A stretch of DNA of 64,000 nucleotides from Streptomyces gossypii (GTDB lineage Bacteria > Actinomycetota > Actinomycetes > Streptomycetales > Streptomycetaceae). How positions within the stretch are numbered: position 1 is the stretch's first letter; the number at the start of each line of letters is the position of its first letter. Of this stretch, positions 43,608 through 52,837 are shown one piece after another. The stretch spans positions 62,001-126,000 of the forward strand of contig NZ_JAJAGO010000004.1 in the NCBI RefSeq assembly GCF_025165795.1, read 5' to 3'. Made by a program: the position numbers and the translations under genes. The notes below the pieces were generated by a model. The model saw only the letters and a program-made list of their open reading frames with translations, was not told the origin of the DNA and did no database searches.

Positions 43608-44522
43608 TCACAGTCCGGCCAGCTGGCCACCGTCGACGACGACCGTCGTGCCGGTCTGGAAGCTGAGATCGGAGGAGGCCAGCGCCAGCGCGGCGGTGGC
43701 CATCTCCTCCGGCTTGGCCATCCGCTTCAGCGCGTCGACACCCGGGGCGGCGAATTCCTTCTTGGCCTCCGCCCACTCCTCGTCGGACAGGCCGCCGGGG
43801 CGGTGGACGTCCAGCATCGGCGTGTCCGTCGTGCCCGGGGCCAGCGCGACGACGCGGATGCCGTGCCCTCCGTTCTCGATGGCCGCCGCCTGGACCAGGC
43901 CCGACACGCTGTTCTTGCTCGCCGTGTAGGAGCCGAGGCCCTGCCGGGTGGCGAACTGGTTCGACGACCCGGTGACCAGGATCACCCCGCCGCCGTTGCG
44001 GCGCAGGTGGGGGATCTCGTACTTCATGGCCAGGAACACGCCGCGGGTGTTGGTGTGCGTGACGTCGTCCCAGTCCGCCACGGACACCTCGTGCAGATCG
44101 GTGAAGGGCTTCTGGATGCCCGCGTTGTTGAGAGCGACGTCGAGACCGCCGTACTTCTGCACCACGCGGTCGACGAAGGACTCCACCTCACCGGCACGCC
44201 GCACATCGGCCCTGATGTACGTCGCCTCGCCGCCTGCCTCGCGAATTGCCCGCTCCACCTCCCGGCCCAGCCGCTCCCGCCGCCCGCAGAAGCCGACCTT
44301 CGCGCCCTCGGCCGCGAAGGCCATGGCAGCGGCCCGTCCGATGCCCGAGGTGGCCCCCGTGACCAGCACCGTCTTTCCCCGGTAGCGGCGGCCTCTTCCG
44401 CCGCGTTCGGCGGACGGCGCCGCCGCGGCCGCCGGGCGGCCGAACGCGAAGCCCGCCGCCGTGGCGGCCGCCGCGCCGCCCAGCACCGTGCGGCGCCTGG
44501 TGGATCCGGTCCTGTCCTGCAT
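43608..44522 (-). CDS. Tat-signal short-chain dehydrogenase/reductase
   Basis: 304 aa from ATG 44522. N-terminus STRRRTVLGGAAAATAAGFA looks like a twin-arginine signal followed by an Ala-rich segment to residue about 40. Then a classical SDR: VTGATSGIGRA, NNAG, VTGSS and YTASK catalytic Tyr/Lys, ending with VVVDGGQLAGL. The combination of an NAD(P)-dependent SDR with an export signal is uncommon, since the cofactor would need to be folded in before export. The substrate is unknown. Divergent from a two-component system. Confidence 0.9.
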   Translation of the reverse strand: MQDRTGSTRRRTVLGGAAAATAAGFAFGRPAAAAAPSAERGGRGRRYRGKTVLVTGATSGIGRAAAMAFAAEGAKVGFCGRRERLGREVERAIREAGGEATYIRADVRRAGEVESFVDRVVQKYGGLDVALNNAGIQKPFTDLHEVSVADWDDVTHTNTRGVFLAMKYEIPHLRRNGGGVILVTGSSNQFATRQGLGSYTASKNSVSGLVQAAAIENGGHGIRVVALAPGTTDTPMLDVHRPGGLSDEEWAEAKKEFAAPGVDALKRMAKPEEMATAALALASSDLSFQTGTTVVVDGGQLAGL

Positions 44523-44690
44523 GCGTGTTCCTCCTCGTACTGCGGATACGCGCCCACTGTCCAACCGGGCGGCACCGCGTACATCCGCCACAAGTCGGCG
44601 GAGAAGAGCCGACGAACGGCGGTGGTACGGCACCGAACCATCGACTTTCGTCGCATGCGCAGGGCACTCCACGCTGCCTACGATGCGGGT

Positions 44691-45881
44691 ATGACCACCC
44701 CGGAACAGCCCCAGCGAGGCCGCTTGCTGACGCCATGGCAACGGAAGTCGCTGCTGGCCGCGGGGTTCGCCTTCGTCGTGTTCAAGTCGCTGCGCACCGC
44801 GCTGGACGGGCGCGAGGGGCTCATCGCGGACCCAGGGGTGAGCGGCCTCGTCACCGCCGGGCTGTGCGCCGTACTGCTGCTGTGCCACCGGCTGCCGGTC
44901 ACGGTGGCGCTGGTGACGATCACCGGATTCCTGCTGGAGAGCCAGATCTGGCCCGCGTTCGTCGCCCTGTACGCCGTGACCCTGTGGCGCCCCCGCGCCC
45001 TCGCGCTGGGCCTGACCGCCATCGCCTTCGTCCCCGCCGCACTCGACCCCTTCCGCACCCTGGTCAACATGCCGCAGGTCACCTTCCTGCCGTGTGCCGT
45101 GCTGGCCGTGCCGCTGGCCTTCGGGCTCGCCGCCCGCAGCCACCGCGACCTCGCCCTTTCGCTGGCCCGGCAGTTGGAGCACATCCGAGCCGCCCACCAA
45201 CTGCGCGACGACCAGGTGCGGCTGGCCGAACGGGCCCGCATCGCCCGGGAGATGCACGACGTGCTCGCCCACCGGCTGAGCCTGCTGGTCCTCCACACCG
45301 GGGTACTGCAACGGCGCGGCGAGGAGGTGCCGGAACCGGTGCGCGAGCGCCTCTCCCTGCTGCGCGACACCAGCGCGCACGCTCTGGACGACCTGCGGGA
45401 CCTGCTCGGCGCCCTGCGCGACCACGAGGGCCCGGCTCCCCTGGCACCCACATCCGACGATCTGCCCGCCCTGATCGCCGAGTCCGAGGCCGCCGGCATC
45501 CGGGTGCATGCCCGGCTCGGCACACTGCACGGGCTGTCCGCCGCCGTACGGCTGGCCGTCCACCGGATCGTCCAGGAGGCGCTCACCAACGCACGCAAGC
45601 ACGCCCCCGCGGCGCCGGTCGACCTCACCGTCACCGTGCGGCGCGGGCGGGTGGAGATCCGCGTGGAGAACGCCTGCCCGCCGCCCACCGCCCGGCACGG
45701 CGACGGCGCGCACCACGGCTACGGTCTGGTGGGCATCGCCGAACGCGTCTCGGCACTGCACGGTGAACTGACCACCCGCCGCACCGACGAAGGCCGCTTC
45801 GTCCTGCGGGCCGAACTGCCCGTACCCGCCCATCCGCTGGAAGAGACGGCACCGATGGCGGAAGCGGTGAGCCCGCGATGA
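44691..45881 (+). CDS. NarL-type sensor histidine kinase
   Basis: 396 aa from ATG 44691. About five N-terminal membrane helices without a large extracellular domain, so it senses within or at the membrane. The dimerisation/phosphoacceptor segment is ARIAREMHDVLAHRLSLL, with the phospho-His in EMHD. The HATPase_c domain shows IVQEALTNARKHA (N box) and GYGLVGIAERV (G box). It overlaps its response regulator gene by 4 nt. Confidence 0.95.
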   Translation: MTTPEQPQRGRLLTPWQRKSLLAAGFAFVVFKSLRTALDGREGLIADPGVSGLVTAGLCAVLLLCHRLPVTVALVTITGFLLESQIWPAFVALYAVTLWRPRALALGLTAIAFVPAALDPFRTLVNMPQVTFLPCAVLAVPLAFGLAARSHRDLALSLARQLEHIRAAHQLRDDQVRLAERARIAREMHDVLAHRLSLLVLHTGVLQRRGEEVPEPVRERLSLLRDTSAHALDDLRDLLGALRDHEGPAPLAPTSDDLPALIAESEAAGIRVHARLGTLHGLSAAVRLAVHRIVQEALTNARKHAPAAPVDLTVTVRRGRVEIRVENACPPPTARHGDGAHHGYGLVGIAERVSALHGELTTRRTDEGRFVLRAELPVPAHPLEETAPMAEAVSPR

Positions 45882-46519
45882 TCCGGGTGCTCGTCGTCGA
45901 CGACGACGCGTTCGTCCGCGCCGGACTCACCGACCTCATCGCCACCGACGACGGTCTCCAACTGGTCGCCGAAGCGGCGAACGGCCGCGAGGCGGTGGAA
46001 GCCGCCCGCAGGCACCGCACAGACGTGGCACTGGTGGACATCCGCATGCCCGTCATGGACGGCATCGCGGCCACCGGCGCGCTCCGGAAGCTCCCCGACG
46101 CCCCGGCGGTTGCCGTGCTGACCACCTTCGACCTGGACGAGTACGTGTACGGCGCGCTGGAGGCGGGCGCGGCGGGCTTCCTGCTCAAGGACACCCCGCC
46201 GGAGGAGATCCTCCGCGCGGTACGGATCATCGCGGGCGGCGCGGCCCTGCTCTCCCCCACCGTCACCCGTACGGTGATCAGCCGCTTCCACCGCCCCGAC
46301 ACGGCCCGCGCCCAGGCCGCGAGAGCGGCGGCGGCTAGGCTCACCCCGCGCGAACGCCAGGTGCTCGCGGCACTGGCGGACGGGATGACCAACGCGGACA
46401 TCGGCAGACTCCTGCACCTGCGCGAATCGACCGTCAAGGCCCACGTCAGCCGCATCCTCACCGAGCTGGGCGTCACCAACCGCGTCCAGGCCGCCATGGC
46501 CGCCCGCGACCTCGGCTGA
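45878..46519 (+). CDS. NarL/FixJ-type response regulator
   Basis: 213 aa. Receiver domain with acidic pocket VVDDD near residue 8 and phosphorylated Asp in ALVDIRMPVMDG; conserved LTTF and FLLKD. LuxR-type HTH at the C-terminus (LTPRERQVLAALADGMTNAD onward, ESTVKAHVSRILTELG). ATGA overlap with the kinase gene; 3' end overlaps the convergent acyltransferase gene by 47 bp. Targets unknown; the neighbouring Tat-SDR is a candidate. Confidence 0.95.
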   Translation: MIRVLVVDDDAFVRAGLTDLIATDDGLQLVAEAANGREAVEAARRHRTDVALVDIRMPVMDGIAATGALRKLPDAPAVAVLTTFDLDEYVYGALEAGAAGFLLKDTPPEEILRAVRIIAGGAALLSPTVTRTVISRFHRPDTARAQAARAAAARLTPRERQVLAALADGMTNADIGRLLHLRESTVKAHVSRILTELGVTNRVQAAMAARDLG

Positions 46520-47687
46520 CCTCGGGCGGCTGGGTGCGCGGGCGCGGGCGCGGGCGGGCGAAGCGGCGCATGAAGGGGCGCTCGACGGACACGTAGAGCA
46601 GCCATGCCATGAGCAGCGTGAGCGTCAGCGCCAGGGTGAGTGCGGGCCCGCGCGACCATCCGTGCTCGCTCGTGACGTGGTGGGTGAGGATGAGGATCTG
46701 GAAGTGGACGAGGTAGAGGGCGTAGGAGATCTCGCCGAGGAACACCGCCACCCGTGTGCGCAGCAGTGACCACTCTCCGCGCAGATCCAGCCCCGAGACG
46801 GCGTGGATCAGGAGGGCCAGGGAGAAGGTGGTGACCGCGGAGCACATGAAGGCGTCCGGCAGCCATGCGGAACCGGCCAGCAGCGTGACGGTCAGCAGCC
46901 CGCAGACACGCAGCACCCCGATCCGTGGCAGCTCGGGGGCCAGGACGGACAGCCGGGCCACCACCATGCCCAGAAGAAACTGAGGGAGCCGGGCTGCGGG
47001 CAGCACATACAGGAACCAGGAGGCGTCCGAGCCCTGCGGGATGCCGTCCATGGTGTGCGGGTCGATGAGGAGCGCGCAGAACAGGGGCAGGGACCACAGC
47101 ACCACCAGGGACACCGCCGCCAGGGCCAGGCAGCCTCGCCGGGTCAGCCGCAGGACGAGGGGGATCAGGGCGGGGAAGAGAAGGTAGAACAGTGCTTCGG
47201 CGGCCAGGGACCACGCGACGACGTTTCCGGCGAGCGCGTATTCGGGGCTGACCCAGGTATGCACCAGCAGCAGGGCCGCCACATCGGCCAGGGCTCCGGG
47301 GTCGCGGGGCGTCAGGGCCGTCCCGACGACCGCGGTGACGAGCAGGGCCCCGCCCCACGTCAGTACGTGGTTGGGCAGCACCTTGGCGGCCCTGCGCCGC
47401 CAGAACGCCCGTGCCGTGTCCCCCGGCCGCCAGGAGTGCGTGAGCACATAGCCGCTGAGGATGAAGAAGAGCGTCACCGCGCTCATGCCCAGCCAGCTGA
47501 CCACCTCCGGGGCAGGACCGTCCGCGCCGAACGTCATGGCGTGCGCGAAGACGACGCCGCTGGCGGCGAAGAAACGGACCCCGGTCAGGGAGTCCAGCCG
47601 CGCCGGGCGCCCCCTCCCGCCGCCGCCCGCCGGGACGGGCAAGGGGGTGGAATCCCGCCGCCTGCCCCCTACTTGTTCCTGAGCCAT
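46473..47687 (-). CDS. Acyltransferase 3 family membrane protein
   Basis: 404 aa with about ten helices. N-terminal RLDSLTGVRFFAASGVVFAHA contains the family's conserved R-x10-H region, and FFILSGYVLTHSW follows. Members O-acylate cell-surface or secreted sugars and lipids. It has an Arg/Pro-rich C-terminal tail. Start ATG 47687. Since several envelope-sugar genes lie in the window, polysaccharide acetylation is plausible but not shown. Confidence 0.92.
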   Translation of the reverse strand: MAQEQVGGRRRDSTPLPVPAGGGGRGRPARLDSLTGVRFFAASGVVFAHAMTFGADGPAPEVVSWLGMSAVTLFFILSGYVLTHSWRPGDTARAFWRRRAAKVLPNHVLTWGGALLVTAVVGTALTPRDPGALADVAALLLVHTWVSPEYALAGNVVAWSLAAEALFYLLFPALIPLVLRLTRRGCLALAAVSLVVLWSLPLFCALLIDPHTMDGIPQGSDASWFLYVLPAARLPQFLLGMVVARLSVLAPELPRIGVLRVCGLLTVTLLAGSAWLPDAFMCSAVTTFSLALLIHAVSGLDLRGEWSLLRTRVAVFLGEISYALYLVHFQILILTHHVTSEHGWSRGPALTLALTLTLLMAWLLYVSVERPFMRRFARPRPRPRTQPPEVSRGRGRPWRPGRGW

Positions 47688-47904
47688 CCGCCTGCCCCTC
47701 CGGTTCCGGCGCTGGCTGCGGGTGCGGGGAGGGAGCCCGTGCAGTCGGCCGAGTGGTGTCGTCGTGCCCGTACGGCGTGGACTGCCCAGCGGGAGCCCTC
47801 CGCCACCCGGCCCGAGAGGGAGCCACCCGATCTGGGGACGAAACGGAAGCAGGCAGGGGCGTGAGGGGCACCCGGGTACGCGTGGGGGCCCGCGTGGGGG
47901 CGGA

Positions 47905-47941
47905 CGAAAAAACGGCCCCGCCCCTGGTGAGGGGTGGGGCC
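47905..47941 (-). terminator. Rho-independent terminator of the RNase P RNA gene
   Basis: 12-bp stem on the reverse strand (GGCCCCACCCCT / AGGGGCGGGGCC with one wobble), 4-nt loop, followed by GTTTTTTCG. Forward coordinates: stem 47914-47925 and 47930-47941, T-tract 47907-47912. It ends six bases after the RNA's 3' end. Confidence 0.9.
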
Positions 47942-47946
47942 GGAGG

Positions 47947-48357
47947 CGAGCCGCGCTCTACGCCGGGTTCTGTCTCGGGCGGACCTCGCGGTCCGCCCGG
48001 AGGCGGTCATCCATCTACGGTCGCCGTCGCCGACGACCTCTAGCGGTCTACCCGCGGACTCGGGCGGGCCGCCCTCGGACATCCGCGCAGAGCCGCCGTC
48101 CCCTACGGAATGACGGCTCCTCTTGACCTTGCTCCGGGTGGGGTTTACCGAGCCGGCCAGGTCACCCTGGCCGCTGGTGGTCTCTTACACCACCGTTTCA
48201 CCCTTACCGGGCGCCTCGCGGCCCCGGCGGTCTGCTTTCTGTGGCACTTTCCCGTGGGTCACCCCAGGTAGGCGTTACCTACCACCCTGCCCTGTGGAGC
48301 CCGGACGTTCCTCGGCGGAACCCTTGCGGATCCCGACGCGACCGCCCGCACGACTCG
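47947..48357 (-). ncRNA. rnpB: RNase P RNA, class A
   Basis: 411-nt catalytic RNA that trims tRNA 5' leaders. The ends form P1: CGAGTCGTGC (5', 48357-48348) pairs with GCGCGGCTCG (3', 47956-47947). Conserved regions are visible: GAGGAACGTCCGGGCTCC and ACAGGGCAGGGTGGTAGGTA near the 5' side, the GGTGAAACGGTGGTGTAAGA stretch in the middle, and ACCCGGCGTAGAG close to the 3' end. A -10-like TAGGAT lies at 48370-48375 upstream. A terminator follows immediately. Confidence 0.96.
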
Positions 48358-48408
48358 TCTCCAACCCTCATCCTACCCGGACGGTCAGGCCCTCCGCGGC
48401 CCAGCCCG

Positions 48409-48987
48409 TCAGCCGAACGCGGAGGTGTCCAGGTCGAAGGAGAACGGCGCGGGCAGCGCGAGCGGCTTGCCGAAGGGGTGGGTGACCACGTCCCCGTAGT
48501 CGCCGTCCGTGGGGTCGCTGAACAGCGTGACCGCGCTCCGGCTGCGGTCCACCAACAGGTAGAGCGGGATCCTCCCCTGCGCGTAGCAGCGGCGCTTGGC
48601 CTCTCGGTCGCGGTCCGCGCGACTGGAGGTCACCTCGGCGACCATGGCAACCCCTTCGGTGGGCATCCATGACTCCGCCCCCCGGAAGAGGCGCCGGTCC
48701 GTCGGCGTCCAGGTCCCGTCCGGGATGACGCGGTGGGTGAGGCCCGACGGCCCGCGAGTCACCTTGAGACCCTTGTTGGCCGAGAAGTCCATATCCGTCG
48801 AGGATTCCCTGACCACCTGCTTGAGGATCAAGCTGATGTAGTCCTCGTGGTCGCCGTCCGGCGGTGGCGTCACGACAATTTCCCCCTCGATCAACTCGGC
48901 CCGGAAGCCTTCCGGCGTGTCCAGGGCCAAGAAGCCCTCCAGCAGGACTTCTTCCTGCGAAAGCGGCTCGTGTGCCATGACAGTCAT
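48409..48987 (-). CDS. Uma2-family PD-(D/E)xK protein
   Basis: 192 aa from ATG 48987 (ATG 48978 also possible). The Uma2 core is visible: FRAELIEGEIVVTPPP, RVIPDGTWTP (acidic ligand), MVAEVTSSRADRDREAKRRC (E-x-K-like motif) and YAQGRIPLYLLVDR. A restriction-endonuclease fold. Streptomyces carry many copies as single genes; biological role unsettled. Located directly upstream of the RNase P RNA. Confidence 0.92.
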   Translation of the reverse strand: MTVMAHEPLSQEEVLLEGFLALDTPEGFRAELIEGEIVVTPPPDGDHEDYISLILKQVVRESSTDMDFSANKGLKVTRGPSGLTHRVIPDGTWTPTDRRLFRGAESWMPTEGVAMVAEVTSSRADRDREAKRRCYAQGRIPLYLLVDRSRSAVTLFSDPTDGDYGDVVTHPFGKPLALPAPFSFDLDTSAFG

Positions 48988-49189
48988 GTCACGCCCTTTC
49001 CTTGGTCACGACCATGCTGAGGCGCCGAGGGGGTCGGCACCGCGTGCTGCGGGGTCTTTCACCCGATCGTGGCACACCAAGACAGGTGGCGTCAGGCGGG
49101 CGCGAGGGGGAGTCCTCGCGGGTCATCGCGGGTCGTAGGCTGCGGGGCGGGGCGCTGCCCCGTCCGACCCGCCTGTTGAAGGAGAGCCC

Positions 49190-49987
49190 GTGCTCGTGCT
49201 GCTGCCGCCGTCCGAGGGCAAGGCCGTGGTGCGGTCCAGGTCCGTGCTGGATCTGGCCGCGTTGTCGCTGCCGGGTCTGACGGAGACGCGCGCGTCGGTG
49301 CTGGCGGAGCTGGTCGCGCTCTGCTCCGGTGACGAGGGCAAGGCTCGTGAGGTGCTCGGTCTGAGCGAGGGGCTGCGGGGGGAGGTCGCCAGGAACGCCG
49401 GGCTGCCGACCGCGCCGGTGCGGCCCGCCGGGGAGATCTACACCGGCGTGCTGTACGAGGCGCTGGGCCTGTCGGCGCTGAGCCCGGCGGCCAAGCGGCG
49501 TGCGAACCGTTCGCTGCTGGTCTTCTCCGGGCTGTGGGGTGCGGTGCGGCCCAAGGACCCGATTCCCGCCTACCGGTGTTCCGGCGGCGTGCGGCTGCCG
49601 GGGCTGGGTGCGCTGGCGGCTCACTGGCGGCCGCCGATGGCGGCGGTGATCCCGGAGGCGGCGGGTGACGGCCTGGTGCTGGATCTGCGTTCGACTGCCT
49701 ATGCGGGGATGTGGAAGCCGGAGGGCGCGCTCGCGGAGCGGACGGCGACGGTACGGGTGCTGCAGTCCCGGATGGTGGCCGGTGCGGAGAAGCGGAGTGT
49801 GGTCTCGCACTTCAACAAGGCGACCAAGGGCCGCCTGGTGCGGGACCTGCTGGAGGCGGGCGCCGCACCGCGCGACCCGGCGGCGCTGGTCCGTGCCCTG
49901 CGGGAACTTGGTTACACGGTGGAGGGCGATGCCCCGGCGGGGCGGGGGAGGCCCTGGTCGCTCGATGTGATCGTGCGGGATCTCTGA
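49190..49987 (+). CDS. yaaA: Peroxide stress protein YaaA family
   Basis: 265 aa from GTG 49190 (AAGGAGA upstream). MLVLLPPSEGKAV start, LVFSGLWGAVRPKDPIPAYR and VVSHFNKATKGRLVRDLL are the family hallmarks. E. coli YaaA lowers free iron and DNA damage under peroxide stress and has a DNA-binding fold. In this setting it stands alone, 78 bp ahead of the KDPG aldolase gene and possibly co-transcribed with it. Confidence 0.94.
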   Translation: MLVLLPPSEGKAVVRSRSVLDLAALSLPGLTETRASVLAELVALCSGDEGKAREVLGLSEGLRGEVARNAGLPTAPVRPAGEIYTGVLYEALGLSALSPAAKRRANRSLLVFSGLWGAVRPKDPIPAYRCSGGVRLPGLGALAAHWRPPMAAVIPEAAGDGLVLDLRSTAYAGMWKPEGALAERTATVRVLQSRMVAGAEKRSVVSHFNKATKGRLVRDLLEAGAAPRDPAALVRALRELGYTVEGDAPAGRGRPWSLDVIVRDL

Positions 49988-50065
49988 GGCGCCACCCATT
50001 CCTCGCGGTTGCACGAAGCGCAACGCTCGTTGCGGATAACGCACCCCAGGGGGAGGATGGCCGCC

Positions 50066-50722
50066 ATGACCACCTCGTCGCACCCGCCGCAGCACCCCCT
50101 GCCGTCCGTGCTGGATCTCGCCCCCGTCGTCCCGGTCGTCGTCCTCGACGCCGTCGAGGACGCGGTGCCGCTGGCGCGGGCGCTGGTGGCGGGCGGGCTG
50201 CCCGCGATCGAGGTCACGCTGCGTACGGACGCCGCGCTGGACGCGATCACGAGGATCGCGGCGGAGGTGCCGGAGGCAGTAATCGGCGCGGGGACGCTGC
50301 TCACGCCCGAGCAGGTACGTGCCGCTGTGGACGCCGGCGCCCGCTTCCTGGTCAGCCCCGGCTGGACCGACCGACTGCTGGACGCGATGCGTGCGCCGGG
50401 CGTGCCGTTCCTGCCCGGGGTCTCGACGACCTCGGAGGTCGTCGCACTGCTGGAGCGAGGGGTGACCGAGATGAAGTTCTTCCCGGCGGAGGCCGCGGGC
50501 GGGGTGCCGTATCTGAAGTCGCTGGCGGCGCCGCTCCCCCGGGCACGGTTCTGCCCCACCGGCGGCATCGGCGCGGCATCGGCCCCGGACTATCTCACGC
50601 TGCCCAACGTGGGGTGTGTCGGCGGCACCTGGATGCTGCCCTCAAACGCGCTGGCGGCGAAGGACTGGTCACGGGTGGAGCGTCTGGCCCGTGCGGCTGC
50701 GCAGTTGCGCGTCTCCGCCTGA
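50066..50722 (+). CDS. eda: KDPG/KHG aldolase
   Basis: 218 aa from ATG 50066, nine bases after GGGGGAGG; ATG 50057 abuts that site and is less likely. Class I aldolase with catalytic Glu in LPAIEVTLRT, GAGTLLTPEQ and the Schiff-base Lys in VTEMKFFPAEAAGG. Splits 2-keto-3-deoxy-6-phosphogluconate to pyruvate and glyceraldehyde 3-phosphate. No Entner-Doudoroff dehydratase lies next to it. Confidence 0.95.
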   Translation: MTTSSHPPQHPLPSVLDLAPVVPVVVLDAVEDAVPLARALVAGGLPAIEVTLRTDAALDAITRIAAEVPEAVIGAGTLLTPEQVRAAVDAGARFLVSPGWTDRLLDAMRAPGVPFLPGVSTTSEVVALLERGVTEMKFFPAEAAGGVPYLKSLAAPLPRARFCPTGGIGAASAPDYLTLPNVGCVGGTWMLPSNALAAKDWSRVERLARAAAQLRVSA

Positions 50723-50778
50723 CGCGGGCGTGGGACATCAGGCGCGGGACATCAGGCGCGGGGCATGAGGCGTCACGG

Positions 50779-51471
50779 TCAGGGTGTGCCCGGTACCGCG
50801 TGACCGTGCTCCCAGGCCCAGGCGGCGATGGCGACCCGGCTGGAAACGCCCAGCTTTCCCTGGATGTTGGCGAGGTGGGTCTTCACCGTGCCCGCGCTGA
50901 TGAAGAGTTCCGTGCCGGCCTCGGCGTTGGTGAGGCCGCGGGCGACCAGGCGGACGATCTCCATTTCGCGGCCGGTGAGCGGGTTCGGCTGCGGCACGGC
51001 CGCCCCGGCCGCACCCGCCCCGGGCAGCTTCCCCGCCGACGCTCCGCCCGTGGCGGAGAGTTCGCGCAGCAGGCGGACGGTGATCTGCGGGCTGATGAGC
51101 GTGTCCCCGGCCATCGCGGCGCGTATCCCCTCGATCAGCAGCGTCGGCCCCGAGCGCTTGAGCAGGAAGCCGCAGGCGCCGTCGCGCAGCGCGGTGCGCA
51201 CATAGTCGTCCATGTCGAAGGTGGTGACCACGACGACGCGGGTGGTCGGCGCGAGCCGCCGGGTCACCTCCAGTCCGTCGAGGCGCGGCATGCGGATGTC
51301 GGCGAGGACGACATCGGGCTTCAGCTCGTGGGCGAGGGCGATGGCCGCTTCGCCGTCGGCGGCCTCGCCGACGACGGTCATGTCCGGCTGCGAGTCGAGG
51401 ACCAGCCGGAAGCCGCTGCGGATGTCCTCCTGGTCGTCGGCGATCAGGATGCGTGTGGTCACCCCGGCCAT
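50779..51471 (-). CDS. NarL/FixJ-type response regulator
   Basis: 230 aa from ATG 51471. Receiver: IADDQED at the N-terminus, phospho-Asp in VVLADIRMPRLDG, VTTFD and FLLKR. An Ala/Gly linker, then LuxR HTH (LTGREMEIVRLVARGLTNAEA, GTVKTHLANIQGKLGV). The gene overlaps the kinase gene upstream by 13 bp. Frame remains open far upstream inside the kinase gene. Confidence 0.95.
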   Translation of the reverse strand: MAGVTTRILIADDQEDIRSGFRLVLDSQPDMTVVGEAADGEAAIALAHELKPDVVLADIRMPRLDGLEVTRRLAPTTRVVVVTTFDMDDYVRTALRDGACGFLLKRSGPTLLIEGIRAAMAGDTLISPQITVRLLRELSATGGASAGKLPGAGAAGAAVPQPNPLTGREMEIVRLVARGLTNAEAGTELFISAGTVKTHLANIQGKLGVSSRVAIAAWAWEHGHAVPGTP

Positions 51472-52670
51472 GATGCCGCCTCGGGCGATGGCCGGGCGGA
51501 CGCCTCGGGGAACACGGCAGCGACCCGCCAGCCGCCGCCCTCGGAAGCGGCGGTGAGCCTGCCGCCCGCCGCCTCGACGCGCTCGCGCAGCCCGGCGAGC
51601 CCGCTCCCGCCGCGCCGCCGCAGCGGTGAGGGCCCCGCACCGGCCACCCCCCGTGGTGCGTCGTTGGTCACCCGGACTTCGACGGCGCCGGACTTGGTGG
51701 ACCGCCCCAGCGTCACCTCGACGCGGGCGCAGCCCGGTGCGTGCCGCCGGATGTTCGTCAGCGCCTCCACGACCAGCCGGTAGGCGGCCACCCCCGCCTC
51801 GCGGGAGAGTGCTTCGGCCGCGCCGGACTCGGCGGCGAACCGGCAGTCGGCGTCCCGCTCGGCCGCGAACCGCTCCACCAGCTGCGGCAGTTGACCAGCC
51901 CCCGGCGGCGCGGACGCGGCCACGGTCCGGCCGTCTGCTTCGTGCAGCGTCCGTACCGTCCGGTCCATCGACGCCAGCGCGCTCAGCCCCGCCTGCTCGA
52001 TGCGCTCCAGCGCGAGGACGGCCTGCCGTGGGTCGCTGTCCGCGACGAAGCGCGCGGCCTGCGCCTGTACGACGATCGCGCTCACGTCGTGTGCGACGAA
52101 GTCGTGCAGATCGCGGGCGAGTTCGAGCTGCTGCAAGCGACGGGCATCGGTGACGGCCAGCCGCGCCCGGCGAGCCGCCCAGCGGGGGTATCCCCCGGCC
52201 ACGACGGCCGCCAGCGCGGGCAGCGACCACAAAAGCGCGGCACCGGCACGCTCGAGCACGGACGGGCCGACCAACGGCACGGTCCACAGGGCGACCGCCG
52301 CGAGGGCCGTCCCGGCGCCGAGCACGGCGGGCCGCCGGGGCGACCGCCGCACGACCATGAGCAGCACGGACAGCAGTGCGAAGACCTCGATCAGCTTCCA
52401 CCCCGCCTCGTCCGCCACGTCGGACGGCTGGAGGAAGGTAGTGAGCAGGGAGAGCGCGGAGGCCCCGGCGAGCGGCCACGCCAGACGGCACCGGGAGTAC
52501 GGCCAGCAGCCGAGCGCCCATACGGCCACGGCCACCGCGACGGCGGCGGACAGCATGCCCGACGGGCTCGGCCCGTCGACCGTGAGCACGGTCCCCAGCG
52601 CCGCGAGCCCGGCCGCGGCGCCGACTCCGTACTCCCGCACCGGACGTCTTTCTCCGCAGGTTGAAGGCAT
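51459..52670 (-). CDS. NarL-type sensor histidine kinase
   Basis: 403 aa from ATG 52670. Five or six N-terminal helices, then the phosphoacceptor helix LELARDLHDFVAHDVSAIVV (His in DLHD), and a HATPase domain with VVEALTNIRRHA and GSGLAGLRERVEAAGG. First gene of the pair with the response regulator. Divergent from a membrane protein gene (167 bp) that may be its target. Stimulus unknown. Confidence 0.94.
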   Translation of the reverse strand: MPSTCGERRPVREYGVGAAAGLAALGTVLTVDGPSPSGMLSAAVAVAVAVWALGCWPYSRCRLAWPLAGASALSLLTTFLQPSDVADEAGWKLIEVFALLSVLLMVVRRSPRRPAVLGAGTALAAVALWTVPLVGPSVLERAGAALLWSLPALAAVVAGGYPRWAARRARLAVTDARRLQQLELARDLHDFVAHDVSAIVVQAQAARFVADSDPRQAVLALERIEQAGLSALASMDRTVRTLHEADGRTVAASAPPGAGQLPQLVERFAAERDADCRFAAESGAAEALSREAGVAAYRLVVEALTNIRRHAPGCARVEVTLGRSTKSGAVEVRVTNDAPRGVAGAGPSPLRRRGGSGLAGLRERVEAAGGRLTAASEGGGWRVAAVFPEASARPSPEAASWPG

Positions 52671-52837
52671 GGAAGCGAGACTAAGCGCTGTCCCCACTCG
52701 GCGGCATAGCCCGATCGGCCGGGGCGGGGGCGGGTGCGGGCGGCATGATCCGCCGATCGGCAGATGGTCCGGGAAGCCGGTGGCGACAAGGCTTAGGCCA
52801 TCGCACCGATCCACTCCTTCCGGACAGGGGACCACCC

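Noticed and set aside
48409-48987. Uma2 protein as part of a restriction or defence island
   Set aside because: No methyltransferase, helicase or other defence gene adjoins it; single Uma2 genes are common in Streptomyces.
50779-52521. 580-codon frame joining kinase region and response regulator
   Set aside because: The kinase is in another frame (51459-52670); only the part from 51471 downstream has receiver and HTH motifs.
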